A stretch of DNA of 64,000 nucleotides from Gymnogyps californianus (Eukaryota > Chordata > Aves > Accipitriformes > Cathartidae). Every line of letters begins with the position of its first letter. Within the stretch, counting starts at the first letter, position 1. The stretch lies in NCBI RefSeq assembly GCF_018139145.2, contig NC_059500.1, positions 34,887,437 to 34,951,436 of the forward strand, given 5' to 3'. Both the position numbers and the translations under genes were made by a program. Under the pieces are notes generated by a model. The model did not search any database, was not told where the DNA came from, and saw only the letters and a list, made by a program, of their open reading frames with translations. This document shows, piece by piece, positions 25,800 to 37,217 of this stretch.

Positions 25800-28700
25800 T
25801 ATATACACATAAAAGTATTTATATATCTTTGTTCTGGCTTCTGATGAAGCTACTTACATGGCTATTGCATTTAAATTGCAGAAATGAGTGATTAGAAATG
25901 AAAGCACTTGAGCAGATTACAACTAAAATTCTTGTTCTACAGAAAATCTACTAGCAAAGTTAGGGAAACAAATCATTAGGATAGTGATAGAAACAGGAAT
26001 AGTATCTTGGTATAAAGTGATTTACACAAAATGTCACCCAGACTGCTGATGGATTTAACTTGTGTCTCTGATTTTTCCTGAGTAATGTCCTTCCTTATTG
26101 CAGGAGTGGGAAGTACATCATGACTCCCTGAAGAATAAAAAAGACAATAAAGAGCACAGACAGTGAATAAATGAGACAAGGAATGATTTTCCAGTGACTT
26201 CTGTAGAAGTGCCCTCAGATTCATGAAAATCCTTCATCTATTGTGTTCAAGACCTTCATATCCAGGAGATCCAGGAGCTATAGCAAATGTTAGACAAATA
26301 CAAAACACAGATTTGGTAACAAACGGTTATGAAACTTATAGATCTAACTGGAGTGATAGAAACATAGGGAATTTTTTCATACTTAACTTACTATAAATAA
26401 ATCTTTATAGAAAATGAAAAATATGAGAGTAAATTTTATGATACAAAAGGCACAATATATGTCTTTGAAATAAAAATCTGAAGTCAGAGACAAAATCACC
26501 ATAATTTCAGCAGTTAGGAGCAGAACAGACCTAGATTTACAAATTCCTTGGAGATATCTTTTTCAGGGCTTGCATTCCCTTATAATATAATAAGATTTCT
26601 CAATGAAGTTCAGTGTCTGCCAGGGTCTAGGTTTGTGCTTGGGTAGAGAAACCTGAGATGCAGGGAAAACAACTAGATACCTTCTGCACTAGTTCTTTGA
26701 AGGTGGTACTAAATTATCCAAAATAGCTGCATTGAAAGCTCCCAGGAAGAGCTACAGAAAGTTGCTTTAATGCTGCGTGATTGCAAATGAGAGGGCAAAT
26801 GTCATTCAGTATCAGTAAGTGCAAAGTATTACACGCAGGAAAAACTAGCCTTATCTTCACTTCATAAGGTGCTCTAACTTGTTATCTTTAAGAAAGAAAC
26901 CATGGGTCCATTATGAACAGTTTTCTAAGGACCAGCTGCAGAGATGTTTAAAAGGATGAAGAGAGCATGAGGCTTTTTTGGGAAAGGAGAAGAGAACAAT
27001 TAAGTGAAGAATACTGTGGTGCTGTGTATACCTACGGGTCCTACAAGCCTAGGACAAAATCTTCACTCATCAGGCTGTGGAGGGAAAGGGTACAGAAGAG
27101 TTTGGAATAGCACTTAGGCAAAGTAATGGAGGACAGCTATATTAAGTATTAAGTGTCTGGATGTATCTGTAATTTCCCAACTGTTAGAGCCTTGGAAAAT
27201 ATACCTTATGCCTCTCCATTTAAGCTACAATTTTTTAGGTTTTTTCCCAAAAGTCATGGTGGTCAGAGGCAGGGTACAATAAAACAGTTCACATGTTCCT
27301 ATTCACAATGTCTCCATAACTGTTTTACCTCACATACTGAAGTGGGAAATTCAGCATAATCTCAATCAAGAGAAGGCCGAGTGCCACATCATCAGCCCAG
27401 TTTTTCCCCACTTCCAAGATACAACATCTGTAGGTTGTCCTGCAGGGACAGACACACTTGCCCTCTTCATTCTGTCAAAAATGAGGTGAGGGACTAGAAG
27501 TATACCTGTGAATAACTCCTCTTTTCTGCAGAAAAAAAAGGAAGGGTGGTACGTTTGGAAAGCACAGCAAGACATAAACCAGTACATCAACCATATATAA
27601 TGAAGAACATATGAGGAAAATTTCTATTATCACTTTAGTAGGTTCTTGTGATGACAAAAAGATGAGATTTCAAGCATTTTTATTTGGGAAGGCCATTTCC
27701 TTCCATGGCTTCCAAGTTGTTAGTTTACAAACTCCTTCCCTAAAATGTCACATTTGTTTATGAAATGGCTTTGATGTGAAACATTGTCTGGTTGGCTTTT
27801 TTCTGTATTATGGTAGAGTACTTAATTTAAGGTAATTGCATCTTTTGAGATACTGTGATTTTGCATAATTTTATTAGCCATGGAGTAAAACCATGGAATT
27901 AAAAAAAAAAAAAAAGAACCTTTGTAAGTACATCTGACTGCTAATGCTGTCTGTGAAAGTTATTGGTATTTTGAATATAATACCACGGCTGCAATGTTCT
28001 GCAATACAGATTTGTATTAAAATTGTATGGATTGAGTGCCATACAGCAAATGAAGACTTGAACCACTTCAATGCAGATTTTAAAATGGTAATTAAAGAAG
28101 TAGTTTTTCTGACCTGCTCTTCTGAAAAACAAAAAACAAAAATATGCTGTGTGGGGGTATTAGACTACTTAATACAATACAATACCTAAGTGATTATTCT
28201 GCAAAGGAAATGGTGAAACGGCTCTTCAAATACAGCAGACCTTGCAGAGGGAACGATTTTTTAAGTTCTTTGAAGTGTAGCTCTGGGTGAATAATAACCA
28301 GAAGGATTAGCGACTGCTTAGTAAGTTAGAGCAAGAGTGTAGTGAAAATAACTAAAACAATTGCAGTTCCCCATGTCTGTGGTGTCCTTGCTGGCATTTT
28401 GATATTTCATTCCTATTTCACACTGAACAGTCCTAAGAAATGAAAAACAAGTTCTATAATACATAGCTTTTGCAATACGTAAAGGACAGAAAAATCTCCA
28501 AACACTGCTACCAAAACCCTTAACACTCTGAAATTCTTTTAAAATGTATTTTCCTGGCAAAACACTCCATTTGTGTTTCATTGTTGTTCTTTTTACGCCA
28601 AAGTCATGCATTGCATATGGATGCCTCTTAGAGCAAAATTATGTCCCCAGGAGGCTGTCATTCTTCTCTGCAAAGGAAAGTCCCACTTAGTTAGCATATA

Positions 28701-31700
28701 TATTACTCCTTTACACCATCTATGTGTTTGGGGCATCTGCATTGGGAAATCCCACAGGAGTACATCCTTAGCATTTTAAAGGCAATGCCTAGTGAAAATA
28801 AAAGATGTGCTGAGGGTAGATTCAGTACACATTTTTTGAGTCTCTGCCCCTTTAGAAATCCAGTTTATATCTTATGTTATGTCCTGTGATGAGCTGCATC
28901 CCATATATAACAGCTTTGTGCGCGTTTGGAAATAACTGTCTGAAACAAGTGGCTCTGGCCCCCCCACGGCTTTGCAGCAGGATGCTAATCCACCCAGGCA
29001 GACAGTGCACTCACTTCCAAGAATCTTAGCATCTAGAGTAAGCAGCATGATTTCACACTGTTAGAAAAGAGATTGGTTTCTGCACATGAAATCAGGTCAT
29101 TTTCTATAGCTGCAGTTACACTTGGCTGTATTTGCAGCAATAGCCTCATTACAGAGATACTGAAATGTATCAAGCTGGAAATAAAGCAAAACTCCCTGAA
29201 GCATTGTGGCTAGTGTTACATATGAATAAATAAAATTTAACTGAGAAAAAAATTTTAGGAAGATGCCATCTCTACAGCTGAAAAAGTCTTTAGCTGTAAG
29301 AAAGGGACAGATTCTGGACATCTACTCTTAACATTGATTTAGAAGACAAAATTACACAGATTAGTTATGTGCAATTTCATAAATATTTGAGTGTTCAAGT
29401 GCAGTAGCAGTTCCTGTCTATAATTTTGCCAAATAAATTCATACAAAAGATATACAAATGCAGTGTATAGCCCTTGGCTGGCTTCCTAGTGAAAATCTTA
29501 GACCTTTGAAGTACTGTAAATTCTTGCACCTGGGAAAAAGTTATTATTTTGAGACCCTTACAGTAATGCCAACCTGTGCCAATTTTGTGAGTTTCACTGC
29601 ATTTGATACGTTTTCTTCTTTCAGCTACCATTCATGGGTTCATGAATATGACAGGCCTGGCAACAAATTCATAAGAAATTAGGTTTGCAGCCAACAAAAA
29701 GAACCATGAATATACACAAAATGCTGAGTTTGACAATCCTGCCTTCTAATGCTGGATCAGATCTTTTGCTATATCAGTCATCAGTTCTCAGTGAAATCTT
29801 TGTGAAACTGTTCCCACTCCCAGTGAAATGAGAAAAGTGAATGTATGTGAAAAGTTAGTTTTCTTTTCTCGTCTTCATTAGTGCAGTATGTTGTGCCACT
29901 TTTTGTTCTGCTTTGTCCTAAGTTGTATGTTCAATGTTCCATAAGAAACAGATCTTGCTGTAATATTCAGCTCACATTTGGTAAACACAGAGAATAGTTT
30001 ACACTATGCCTGTTTATGACAAATAGTAGTTAATGATCACCATACATTTCATTGGTGGTTAATGGTGTGAAACAGCTACTCCTAGTTTTCACAGAAAACA
30101 AAGCAGAGGCTGGAGCATGAAGATTTAACAAGGCTAGAGCAAGCATCGAAAGGCCTGAAATTTGTTCTCCACTGATGCGGTCTTCCTTATCTAGCAAATA
30201 CCCTTGATAACTTTGCCCTTCCCTTCTTAGTCTCATTTTTGCCTCATAAAGCTTTGCAAATTATAGCTTCCATACCATAACATAAGAAAGCAAATTCTCT
30301 CCTGGCTCAGTGGAGCTGCTCAAAACCTGAGACCAAGTATTTTGTTCTATGTAAGGAAGTAACTTTATCACAGTTTGGTTTCTATATGAAGTAAAAGAAT
30401 AGCTGCAGTGTATTACAGTACTGATGTCTTCACCAGTTAAGTGTCTAATCTAAGGTAATACAATATTGATTTTCTTCTTACTACTATATTGAATTTCTCC
30501 TTATTTGTGCATGCATATAGTAAATCAGAGTCAAACAGGTAATTGCTAGAGGTTTTTTGTCATCCCATTCATATACCTTGAAGCAGCTAGGGTAAATTGC
30601 TATGCATGTGTTGAGGATGATTTATACTGTTTGAAAGCATGTTGCAAATAATTTCGAAATAATTTCCCCAAGCTCCATCTAATATCCAAGAAGCAAAGTG
30701 TCCAGGCCTGTTCATGTTAACACATTATAGCTCGCCAGCTACAGGAACTGCTGTGAAAAATCCCTGTATCATCAAAATCCAGGTCAGAATGGTTTTATAA
30801 TCTCAAAAGGAATAGCACATTGACCTAAATCTAACAGCTTAGTAGCAACATAATACCCTAAATGTTTAAGATACCTTGGATTTTAGGGAGAATTAGGGTC
30901 TTTCTACCAATCCTATGTATTTTCCAGTTTCAAACTGGCAGAGCAAACAGTTCATTTTCCAATGGAAGAGCAAGATTACATGCAGTAATGACAATGACCG
31001 AAAGAAGACCGTTTGTCTCAAGAGTCTGACCAGTCCCAGAGAGGGAAAGGAGATAATCTATTTTTATTAAAATTGGAGGGCTCTATTTGTGGTGAAGAAA
31101 TTATTAAATGGAATAATTAATGACAATACTTCAGACGCCCTTGTTTGTACACCTCTATATTTGTTACTCTTTGAAAGAGAGTGTTAGGTCTGAGAATGAT
31201 GTCAAATCTTCGCATGACTAGCTCAGGACAGCTAGAAAATATTGTAATAAATTATATCCATGGGTTTTTTTGCCCAGCTTGGACAAAATCTGACCATTGT
31301 GTTGCAGTGATTTGGGAGCACAGCAAGGAACAATTTTCCTTTTCTCTTTCACCACACAAAATGCCCAAACCCAAAACATGGTGTGTACTTATTTTGCACT
31401 TGTGGCTGCTGGTGAAGAAGGTGGGCAAAGTATCCTGCATCATCAAGGATTTGTGACCAATAATCTCAGTTACAGCCTCTGCTCCTCCTTCCTACTGCAC
31501 AGTGAGTGAACAACAAAACAGAGACCACACACTGCTCATTTTAGAGCAGCAGTGGGAATTGATCATGTATGGGTTGCACTCCGCTATGCTATGACCCTGC
31601 TGTCCCTCTGCATGGGTACCTGCCCTTCTGGTCACCTGTTGCTGTTCTCTTCTGGTATTTTATTTGGTGTAAGGGGGTTATATGTTGTTGTAATATACAG

Positions 31701-34286
31701 TTAACAGATGCAATAAGGGCAGAAACTATTAAGATTTGAAGCATCAGATTTTGTATTTGAAAGGCTGTTAGAGAATTCAACATGGCAAGAATGTTAGCAA
31801 AGATTTCCTTTCCGCATCCCTTGTAGTAAAATAAGTCATGTGGGGAAGAAGTCTACTTTAGTTGTTATCTGTGATAAAGCTAGCTCTCACTAAAGGCAGC
31901 TACTTAGAATTTAACTCCAAATATCTTAATTTAAAATTGAAGCAAATACTTAAGCAGCTATTTGAAGATTAATCTTGCTACAGTGCTTACCTGAGTGTGT
32001 GTGTACACATTTGATGCTCTGCTATAAGCTATGTTTCTGAGAGCTACTTCCCACTTAAATAAGCTGAAGGGTACTCTTCAGGCAAAGTTGTCCATTATTT
32101 CGCATAAGATATATTCAAGTAAGTGATGCAGAGGAGCTCCCTTTTAATAGAGAGATGCCAAAAGAGAAAGAAGATATCATGATTACAGAAAAAGCAAACT
32201 GTTTTTATGTTACAGTTTATAGGATACGAAACAGATGCCTGGCACACAGGGTTTCTGCCTTTCTTTTTCATTTTGGCCTTGGTTGTTTCTGTAGCTCCCA
32301 AGCAGCAAATAAAGCTCTCACGCAATAGGGTGTCACTTGACATAAGTAGGAGTGGCACACTCTTACCCTGTATGGAGTTAAAGCCCTGAGTAATCCACAT
32401 TTTTATGTATGACTACTAACTTGTGATAGCACCAAGCAGAGAACATGTCCCTCAAAATAATACACTGAAATAGAATTACGATGGTGCCTTGATAAATATG
32501 AAAAAATAAATCCATGGATGAGACTGTATCATTAGGCTGCAGTTCTCAGGTCAGAGGAGTCACTCAGTGACAATATTTTTTAAACAATCTTCACTCTGAT
32601 ATTCCCCGTCTTTCACACAGCACCTATCTTTAGCCTAACAAAATTAATTAAAAAAAAAAAGCCAATTTTTGTATTGACTAACAATAGCGTGCACAAAGCT
32701 CTAAAGTTTAAAACAAAGCCTATCCAAATTTTGCAAAGCTACTCAATGTATTTATACAGAAGACTAAGGAAATATTTAGATAAAAGGAGTATATGACGCC
32801 TCTTGAAAGTGAAAGTAATGGCTTTCTCAAAAAAAAAAAGGAAGAAAAGAAAATAATCAAGCCATTTTAAATGAAAACAAGATGTAAATTTAGATCAAGT
32901 TGGTGACTGTATGGAGATTACTATTCTTTGATATTTTCAGTAAGAAAGAAAATTCAGGATCAAATATCTTCTATTTACGTAAAGGGGGTTGCTCTACATA
33001 TCTGCATATGGAGGTGAATGGGACATATTCACAGTAAGGCAAAATTACACCAAATAATGCTGTTTAATTGGCAGACATGATTGACATCTTTTTCACAGAT
33101 TTTGATTTGGTGTCTGTTGTTTGAGTCTTGTCTTTTCTTTCATTTCCTTCTGAAACCTCTATGAACTTTTCAACAGTAATCATATTTAAACCATGAGGGA
33201 AGTAGAGATCAAGAGATCTTTACTATTCTAACCAGATGGTACTAATGTGCATATATAATAAGAAAGAACTAAAAAAGGAAAAGCAGGGGAGTTTTTTTAA
33301 CTTCTTTACCACCCAATAGCACCTAAATAAAAATTTGATTAATCTCCCTGTATTTATAAGATATGCAAAATAAGACAACAGATAGTTTAATGATTGCAGT
33401 CATAGATATAAAAGGCATTTTAATGGTGTCCCTAAACTATCCTAAAAGGCAATAGGCTAAGGCTTGGTTTTCATTTCAAGATGATTAATTTTATGCAAAA
33501 CATTAATGTTTTACCATTTGATCTGTTTTATGTGGGGTCCCTAGGTAACATATCTAAAATTATCCTTTGGCCATTTACATGGAAAATGAATACAATTTGA
33601 TAGAAAGTAAAGCTCAGAGAGAAAAGAATTCAGATTTGGGCCCATTATGCCAAATATCATGAAAGTAGGATATATGAATTTAACATTTCCTTATGAAAGT
33701 GGAAAAGAAAGAGATGTTTTCCTTACAAAGGAAAGCAAACAAAGTAGAGCAAAATCCACTGTAGATCAGAGGCCTGACCCATCTACATTGACAGCAAAAT
33801 TTCTGTCAGCATTCAGAACAATAGGGTAAAATGGGGAATTTGTCTACTTCCTCTTCAGTTTGTTTTCTCAGGTAGACGTTTATCTAACATGAAATACTAG
33901 TCCAGGCCATGTTACAACTCAACGTGTAACCAGCCACTGGAACACTATTCAAGTTCTGAAACTCTCCTAGGAGGAAGTGTTTGATTTAATATCAAGCATC
34001 AGCTGTCTTCTGCAACATTGTGTAACCGTGCAAAATTTAGCTCAAAGCTGTGTTCTGACTGATCTTTGATTTTTGTTTTTTTATTATAGATGCCCAGAAC
34101 TCCAATGTTGAAATACAATATACAACATTGGAAGTGGAGAAAATTATATTTTACCCACCTCTGAGGATTAAAATCTCAAATAACAGAAGATTAGCATAAC
34201 AACAAATCAGTATTAACGCTCAGCTACACCATGTTATCTGTGACACCGTAATTAAAGCCCACGACATCTGCAGAAGTTTCCATCTA
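25800..34286. other. AT-rich unique DNA, no gene seen
   Basis: No frame longer than 101 codons and no recognisable domain. Low-complexity items include A15 at 27901-27915, (AATAC)3 near 28168-28184, and a tandem AAATAATTTC duplication at about 30646-30667 whose junction is the palindrome ATTTCGAAAT. The region directly before the retrovirus (34080-34286) is plain AT-rich DNA. Confidence 0.65.
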
Positions 34287-34291
34287 AGTGT
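34287..34291. repeat. Target site duplication, left copy (AGTGT)
   Basis: AGTGT directly before the TG of the 5' LTR, matched exactly by AGTGT directly after the 3' LTR at 39382-39386. Matching copies show that both LTRs belong to one insertion event and were not assembled by recombination between two proviruses. Confidence 0.93.
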
Positions 34292-34480
34292 TGTAGCAGT
34301 GTGTTCCCCCCCTCTTTCCCTTTTCTGCTTAAGCAATAGCCACCACTGGTCGTCCTGATGGCTGCATCTGGCTGAAGTTGGACTCCGGGCAGACAGATAG
34401 CAACACAATAGCTAAGGGCCATAAATCTTGCTCAACAGCTGAGGGCTAGTTGAGCATGCGCCAACCAAAATGCGGCTGGT

Positions 34481-34523
34481 ATGCAAATACAACTATAAGT
34501 CAATCATCTTACTCCATAAATAG
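34481..34523 (+). promoter_or_regulatory. LTR promoter: octamer plus TATA-like box
   Basis: ATGCAAAT at 34481-34488 is an exact octamer, the class of site bound by POU/Oct factors. CATAAATAG at 34515-34523 is TATA-like, 26 bases downstream. The order and spacing suit an RNA polymerase II core promoter firing on the plus strand from about 34545-34555. The start site is inferred, not seen. Confidence 0.65.
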
Positions 34524-34649
34524 TGGACAGCCCAGAGCCCATTGAGCTCTCCTGCATGGCAGCAGGCTGCACGCCAGGATCTCCCCTTGAGTAGGGCCGC
34601 TTCTCAAGGTTACCTCTCAAGGTTGAGAGAATCCTTATCACATCAGATA

Positions 34650-34660
34650 CTCGGTAAGTG
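34650..34660 (+). promoter_or_regulatory. Candidate splice donor inside the LTR R region
   Basis: The sequence CTCG|GTAAGTG matches the vertebrate donor consensus closely. It lies about 100 bases after the inferred start and about 400 bases before the primer binding site, so it would be in the transcribed leader within R. Foamy viruses are known to keep their major donor in R, whereas most orthoretroviruses have it after the primer site. Use here is unproven. Confidence 0.45.
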
Positions 34661-34988
34661 AATTGGGAGTAAGAGCACTGAAACTTTGAAATCTTAGCTA
34701 AAAGTGATCTAAAGGATTGATTGCACGCATAGAGTCCTTTAGACATAAACCATTGACCACGTCTGGGACTAAGTCTGGATCCAGCCGCACCTAAACTCCC
34801 CTCTGAAAAGGAGTTTAGAACGCAAGGGGGTCCTTTCTGAACCTCGGGACTCAACGGGAGGGTCTCCCTGACAGCTTTGTCTGACCCTGTCTTCTGTGCA
34901 GTAACTACTCAAGTGTACCTTGCCATCGAATCTTGTTAAACCACTGTCACATTTACTACCAAACTTTGTTAAATTGCTGTTTTATGTC

Positions 34989-34994
34989 AATAAA
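34989..34994 (+). terminator. Polyadenylation signal of the 5' LTR
   Basis: AATAAA, 51 bases before the LTR end. It implies that R ends at roughly 35005-35015 and that U5 is about 30-40 bases long, which is short for a retrovirus. Confidence 0.75.
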
Positions 34995-35048
34995 CATATT
35001 GCTACTTCCGTCTTACGAGCGAAGAGCGTCACTCCATCTGCGACAAAT

Positions 35049-35066
35049 TGGCGTAGTCGGCAGGAT
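35049..35066 (+). promoter_or_regulatory. Primer binding site, tRNA-Ser
   Basis: TGGCGTAGTCGGCAGGAT follows the LTR after a 3-base spacer (AAT). It is the exact complement of the last 18 bases, CCA included, of vertebrate tRNA-Ser of the AGA/TGA type, whose 3' part ends CGACTACG-CCA. I compared it with the ends of Asn, Arg, Trp and Thr tRNAs from general knowledge and those fit poorly. The site primes minus-strand synthesis. Its last two bases are also the first two bases of the gag ATG. Confidence 0.88.
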
Positions 35067-35370
35067 GGCACGTAGTATCACCGATTATTTACGGAGGCAT
35101 GGAGTGAATCCTAGTCCCAACTTCTCAGAAGAATGGGCTCGTGACAATTGGCATAATTGGGAAGCCGTTGCCCGAGGCATTCCCAGAGCAGCGATTCAAG
35201 GTCAGCGTACTGGCAGTATTTTGAGTCTGATTGAAGCATTCCAGAAAAGAGAGAACAGTGAAAGGAAGGAGCGTATTTCAGCTCCTCCGGCGCCAGTCCC
35301 TAGAAAGGGAGACAACCCCTTCCTCCCCCTTAAGGAGGAATTGCAGGGCATGCAGCAAAAAACCCAGTAA
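35065..35370 (+). pseudogene. gag: gag stub (N-terminal Gag fragment)
   Basis: An open frame of 101 codons starts at ATG 35065, overlapping the primer binding site by two bases, and ends at TAA 35368-35370. The N-terminus (MARSITDYLRRHG) is followed by a tryptophan-rich segment, a charged stretch and a proline-rich end. The second residue is Ala, so the usual Gly for myristoylation is absent. Capsid, the major homology region and the zinc-knuckle nucleocapsid are all missing: the protease frame begins within about 100 bases. Identification rests mainly on position, as I do not recognise the family. The same frame is open upstream to an ATG at 34933, inside the LTR. A full Gag is about 400-600 residues, so this is a deletion remnant. 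Confidence 0.7.
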
Positions 35371-35461
35371 TGTCCGGAAGGCAATTGGGCCTACCTGTCC
35401 GGAAAGTGTAGGATTATCAGTGGATAAGTGATGATGGCCCATACATTTTAATTCCAGTTGA

Positions 35462-35665
35462 TCCTCAAGGACAATTGGTGAAGTTTTAATAGATACGGGA
35501 GCACAAATTTCAATACTAACACAACAAGATGCCGAGAAGCTGGGCGTGCGATCCGGGCGGCAAAGGGTTAAGATTACCGGTGTGAATGGATGTGTGTCAA
35601 ACTGCCAGGGTCGGTTTGTGGCCCCCGGGCGAGAAGCGCATGTCGACGGCTCGCTTTGCAATTAA
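35462..35665 (+). pseudogene. pro: Retroviral aspartic protease remnant
   Basis: The frame contains DTGAQ at 35492-35506, the catalytic D-T/S-G motif of retroviral aspartic proteases, preceded by a hydrophobic VLI and followed by a serine and hydrophobic residues as in the family. It ends at TAA 35663-35665. In the same frame upstream there are three TGA codons (35429, 35432, 35459). The expected C-terminal part of the protease (with NILGFDVL) is found instead in the next frame at about 35673-35700, so a frameshift lies between about 35590 and 35650. The protease cannot be made whole from this copy. This segment opens the CpG-rich block of the element. Confidence 0.82.
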
Positions 35666-37055
35666 AGATCGTCATGAAAATATTTTAGGTTTCGACGTTT
35701 TAAACGGGCGAAGCCGGCGCCTGCCGAATGGCAGTGTGTGGTCCTTCGGCTCACACGTCGATCCCACGCCCGGTAGAAGTCGGGAGGCGACCGTCCGGGA
35801 ACTTCGCGCAGCCCCTGCACCCCCTGATGCAGAAATTACTGGCGTGCCGCAATATCCGATTTCTGCTGCGGCACGAAATGGCATTTCTGAAGTCATAGCT
35901 GATTTGGAGAAACGACAAATTATCTCCAGAACCCAGGCCCCATGTAACTCACCTGTCCGGCCGGTTCGGAAACCAGGCGGGAGGTGGTGTTTAACAATTG
36001 ATTATCGGCGCCTGAATGCCAATACAGCCCCGCTAACAGCTGCTGTACCAAACATCGCAAACTTAACAGCTACTTTGCAAGCAGCTGCACACCCATGGAT
36101 GGCGGCGCTAGATGTAAAAGATATGTTCTTCATTGTTCCCTTGGAGGAGGAAGATAGAGAGACGTTTGCTTTCGCTTAGGAGGGAATACAATATACCTTT
36201 AACAGACTCCCACAGGGGTATAAACATTCACCCACAATTGCTCATGCCGCACTTGCTGAACTTTTACAGACAGTCTCACTCCCCCAAGATGTGAAACTGT
36301 ACCAATACATAGATGATACTCTGATTGGAGGAGCTTCCCCTGAGAAGGTGGGGGAAGCGGCAGCAGCAGTATGGTAAGCGCTAAATAAAGCAGAAATTGA
36401 GATTCCACCCGGAAAATGTCAGAGACCAAGTGAAGAAGTAAAATTTTTAGGAACTTGGTGGATAGCAGGCAGTGCAGTGATTCCTCCAGATACCTTAAGA
36501 AAAATCGAAGAGCTGCAAATGCCCCTATCAAGGAAGGAGTTACAACAATTAATGGGAACTTAAGGATATTGGAGTAAGCATGTACCTGGATTTTCTATCA
36601 TTTCCCGTCCATTATACTCACTCTTACGGAAAGGCAAACCCTGGGAGTGGAAATTAGAACATAAAGAGGCAGTCAAAACTCTAACTGAAGAATTAGAAAC
36701 TTATCAGTCACTGCGACCGGTACACCCCTGTGACCCTATTATAGCTGAATGGGGTTTTGCCAAACACCCTACTTACCGTAACCTGTTCCAAACCGGCCCC
36801 GATGGGCCAAAAAGACCTTTACTGTTTAGCTCAACCACATTTAAAGAAACAGAACAACAATACTCTGAATGGGAAAAGGGAATTTTATCTTTAGTCCGAG
36901 CAGTTAAACAAGTTGAGAAAATACCTGTGCAAACTAGAGGACCATTTAATTTACTAGAAGGAATCCTAAAGGGGACTGCTCCCCCAGAAGGAGTTGCACA
37001 AAACCCCACTGTCAGAAAATGGTATGCCTACCTAACAGGAGTTGACCTTAACTAA
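35586..37055 (+). pseudogene. pol: pol remnant: reverse transcriptase plus connection domain, RNase H and integrase missing
   Basis: One frame runs from ATG 35586 to TAA 37053-37055 (490 codons with stops) and stays in phase throughout. Three stops interrupt it: TAG 36177, TAA 36375 and TAA 36561. Landmarks are the PVRKPGG block at about 35960, motif A LDVKD at 36108-36122, LPQG at about 36207 and the catalytic YIDD at 36306-36317. At about 36825-36900 the block FSSTTFKETEQQYSEWEKG fits the connection domain that precedes RNase H. After it the frame stops and an env-like region follows with no RNase H DEDD pattern and no integrase HHCC or DDE. The catalytic residues are present but the stops make it non-functional. 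Confidence 0.92.
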
Positions 37056-37217
37056 ACCTTGTGGACCACTTGCCTGGGAAGCTACCGATAGCAGCGGTGC
37101 AAAACATACAATTAGTGCACAATGGATTTTTCCTTCTTTTTAACGGGGTAACCTGTTTGGACTCTCCCCACCGAAACAAGTCTCTATTTTCTCTTACAGC
37201 ACCCCGCAGGATGGCAA
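37056..37217 (+). other. pol-env junction with candidate splice acceptor
   Basis: This is the short transition between the end of the pol frame and the env-like frames. The pyrimidine-rich stretch TCTCTATTTTCTCTTACAG, ending at AG 37198-37199, is a good match to a 3' splice site. It is placed where a retrovirus would splice for env mRNA. The stretch at 37099-37122 is nearly repeated at 38459-38486. The absent RNase H and integrase would lie here, so a deletion junction falls at or near 37055. Confidence 0.5.

Larger units (their letters stand above)
34292..35045 (+). repeat. 5' LTR
   Basis: The 754-base LTR begins TGTAGCAGTG and ends ATCTGCGACA. It carries an octamer (34481-34488), a TATA-like box (34515-34523), a consensus splice-donor sequence TCG|GTAAGTG (GT at 34654) and a polyadenylation signal AATAAA (34989-34994). 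If transcription starts about 25-30 bases after the TATA-like box, U3 is about 250 bases, R is long (over 450 bases) and U5 is very short. A near-tandem CTCAAGGTT pair lies around 34602-34625. By eye it differs from the 3' LTR only at 34295, 34298, 34304 and 34352. Confidence 0.95.

Noticed and set aside
34504..34854. 116-codon minus-strand frame, repeated exactly at 38840-39190
   Set aside because: It appears twice only because it lies inside the two LTR copies. There is no domain and it is antisense to the viral promoter.
34933..35064. N-terminal extension of gag inside the LTR as a real protein segment
   Set aside because: A 44-codon open stretch is not rare by chance and no motif is seen, so it is reported only as an observation.
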